From the NCBI GenBank assembly GCA_036399715.1, contig DASWMO010000017.1, positions 1 through 6,231 of the forward strand: DNA of 6,231 bases, written 5' to 3'. This stretch comes from DASVSE01 sp036399715. GTDB lineage: Bacteria > Bacteroidota > Rhodothermia > Rhodothermales > Rubricoccaceae. The position numbers were made by a program, and so were the translations under genes. The notes beneath the pieces are model-generated. The model made no database searches and was not told where the DNA came from. It worked only from the letters and a program-made list of their open reading frames with translations. This document shows, piece after piece, positions 5,351 to 6,231 of the stretch (the first letter of the stretch is position 1; each line of letters opens with the position of its first letter).

Positions 5351-6231
5351 ATGCGTCTCTCTACGCTCCGCACCGCCGCAGTCGGTGCCGCCCTGTTCAT
5401 CGCCCCGACTGCGCTCGCGCAGACGGCCCAGACGCTGCCGGTTACGCAGAACTGGTCCACTGTGCCTACCGCGGCCAACGATTACTCGTTCGCGCCGGGC
5501 TTCATCGGCTACCTGGGCACCGACTCCGGCACGGGCGTCCCGTCGACCGCGCTCGTGCTCGACCCGCAGCTGGTCGTCGCCGACCTCTCCGGGACCCCGG
5601 TCAACCTCAACATCACCCCGACGGCGCCCACCACGGCGACCTCGGGCGGGCTGTACTACTTCCCGCTCGCCAACCCGGTCGTCGCGTTCCAGGGCTCGGG
5701 CACGGCCGACGCGCCCGCGCTCCAGCTGCGCGTCGTCACGACGAGCTTCATCAACATCCGCGTCCGCTACCTGCTCCGCGACGTCGACGACAACGCCGAC
5801 AACGCGATTCAGCCGGTCGCGCTGCAGTTCCGCGCCGGCACGACGGGCGACTTTACCAACGTCGCCGCGGCCTACGTCGCCGACGCCTCTGCCGGCCCGG
5901 CGCTGACGCTCGACACGCCCGTCGACGTGACGCTGCCGGCCGCGGCCAACGGCCTCGCCGCGCTCGACATTCGCTGGATCACGGGCAACGCCGCCGGCTC
6001 GGACGAGCTCATCGGCATTGACGACATCCAGGTCACCGGCACGCCGGGCACGGCCTCGGCCGAGGCGCCGACCGGCGCGCTCACGCTGGTCGTCGCCAAC
6101 CCGCTCCGCGGCGCGGCGCAGGTCCGCTTCTCGACCGAGACGGCACAGGACGTCCGCCTCGCGCTCTATGACGTCCTCGGCCGCGAGGTCGCCGTCGTCG
6201 CGCAGGGCGCCGCGGCCGGCGCGCAGTCGGC
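5351..6231 (+). CDS. Secreted T9SS cargo protein with beta-sandwich domain (3' end outside window)
   Basis: The 293 residues visible start at ATG 5351 and run off the window with no stop. Residues 1-23 are a Sec signal peptide (MRLSTLRTAAVGAALFIAP, cleavage near TALA-QT). Residues about 28-230 form one beta-rich unit of a kind often found in large extracellular proteins of several phyla. Landmarks are VAFQGSGTADAPAL (111-124), the IRVRYLLRDVDDNADNA stretch (136-152), VALQFRAGTTGDFTNVAAAY (156-175), and GSDELIGIDDIQV (216-228). In relatives this unit sits beside nuclease, Ig-like or lamin-tail domains; its ligand is unknown to me. Residues from about 238 (TLVVANPL, VRFSTETAQDVRLALYDVLG, REVAVVAQG) are a type A T9SS sorting domain, missing roughly its last 25 residues. 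The product should cross the outer membrane by the Por system and be released or attached to the surface. With no other domain, it is a short cargo. Confidence 0.85.
   Translation, partial: MRLSTLRTAAVGAALFIAPTALAQTAQTLPVTQNWSTVPTAANDYSFAPGFIGYLGTDSGTGVPSTALVLDPQLVVADLSGTPVNLNITPTAPTTATSGGLYYFPLANPVVAFQGSGTADAPALQLRVVTTSFINIRVRYLLRDVDDNADNAIQPVALQFRAGTTGDFTNVAAAYVADASAGPALTLDTPVDVTLPAAANGLAALDIRWITGNAAGSDELIGIDDIQVTGTPGTASAEAPTGALTLVVANPLRGAAQVRFSTETAQDVRLALYDVLGREVAVVAQGAAAGAQS

Noticed and set aside
5086..6021. Plus-strand open frames in other phases over the T9SS cargo gene (5086-6021 and 5106-5906)
   Set aside because: Both are Arg/Pro-rich shadows. The frame starting at 5351 carries the signal peptide, the recognisable beta domain and the sorting tail.
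1..6231. Mobile elements, CRISPR arrays, tRNA/rRNA genes, toxin-antitoxin or defence genes
   Set aside because: I searched by eye for terminal repeats, regularly spaced repeats, tRNA-like arms and relevant protein motifs and found none. All confident genes are chromosomal in character with uniform composition.

Overview
The window comes from a very G+C-rich bacterial chromosome. The best guess for its source is the Rhodothermota/Rhodothermia side of Bacteroidota (Rubricoccaceae- or Salinibacter-like). Two things point there: a secreted protein ending in a type IX secretion (T9SS)-type C-terminal sorting domain, which is essentially restricted to the Bacteroidota group, combined with a base composition far above that of most Bacteroidota; and starts that lack Shine-Dalgarno sequences, as is usual in that phylum. 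This placement is inferred from a few features, not from a marker-gene comparison.

Layout. Positions 1-649 (minus) hold the N-terminal two thirds or less of a lipoprotein with a peptidoglycan-binding domain and the linker typical of L,D-transpeptidases; the catalytic domain lies outside the window. A 210-bp divergent intergenic region separates it from a small secreted protein of unknown function (860-1348, plus). That gene converges on a four-gene minus-strand cluster, and a perfect 16-bp-stem hairpin (1374-1410) lies between the two gene ends. In order of transcription the cluster is ispH (long, plant/cyanobacterial-type HMBPP reductase, 5086-3776), a DUF202 membrane protein (3779-3330), an M20 dipeptidase (3333-1927) and a DinB/YfiT-fold protein (1934-1431). 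All three junctions overlap (4, 4 and 8 nt), so the cluster reads as one tightly coupled operon. A 264-bp divergent region with several small inverted and direct repeats separates ispH from a secreted T9SS cargo protein (5351 to the window end, plus, cut off in its sorting tail).

How the genes relate. ispH makes the isoprenoid precursors IPP and DMAPP. The M20 enzyme probably hydrolyses dipeptides. The DinB-fold and DUF202 proteins have no assignable substrate. The products do not form an obvious pathway, so the operon looks like a housekeeping grouping. The flanking genes act at the envelope or outside the cell. No mobile element, CRISPR array, tRNA, rRNA or defence system is visible, and nothing here is convincingly an undescribed system. 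The most useful leads are the fully overlapping operon, the repeats upstream of ispH and the T9SS cargo gene, and the orphan secreted protein.
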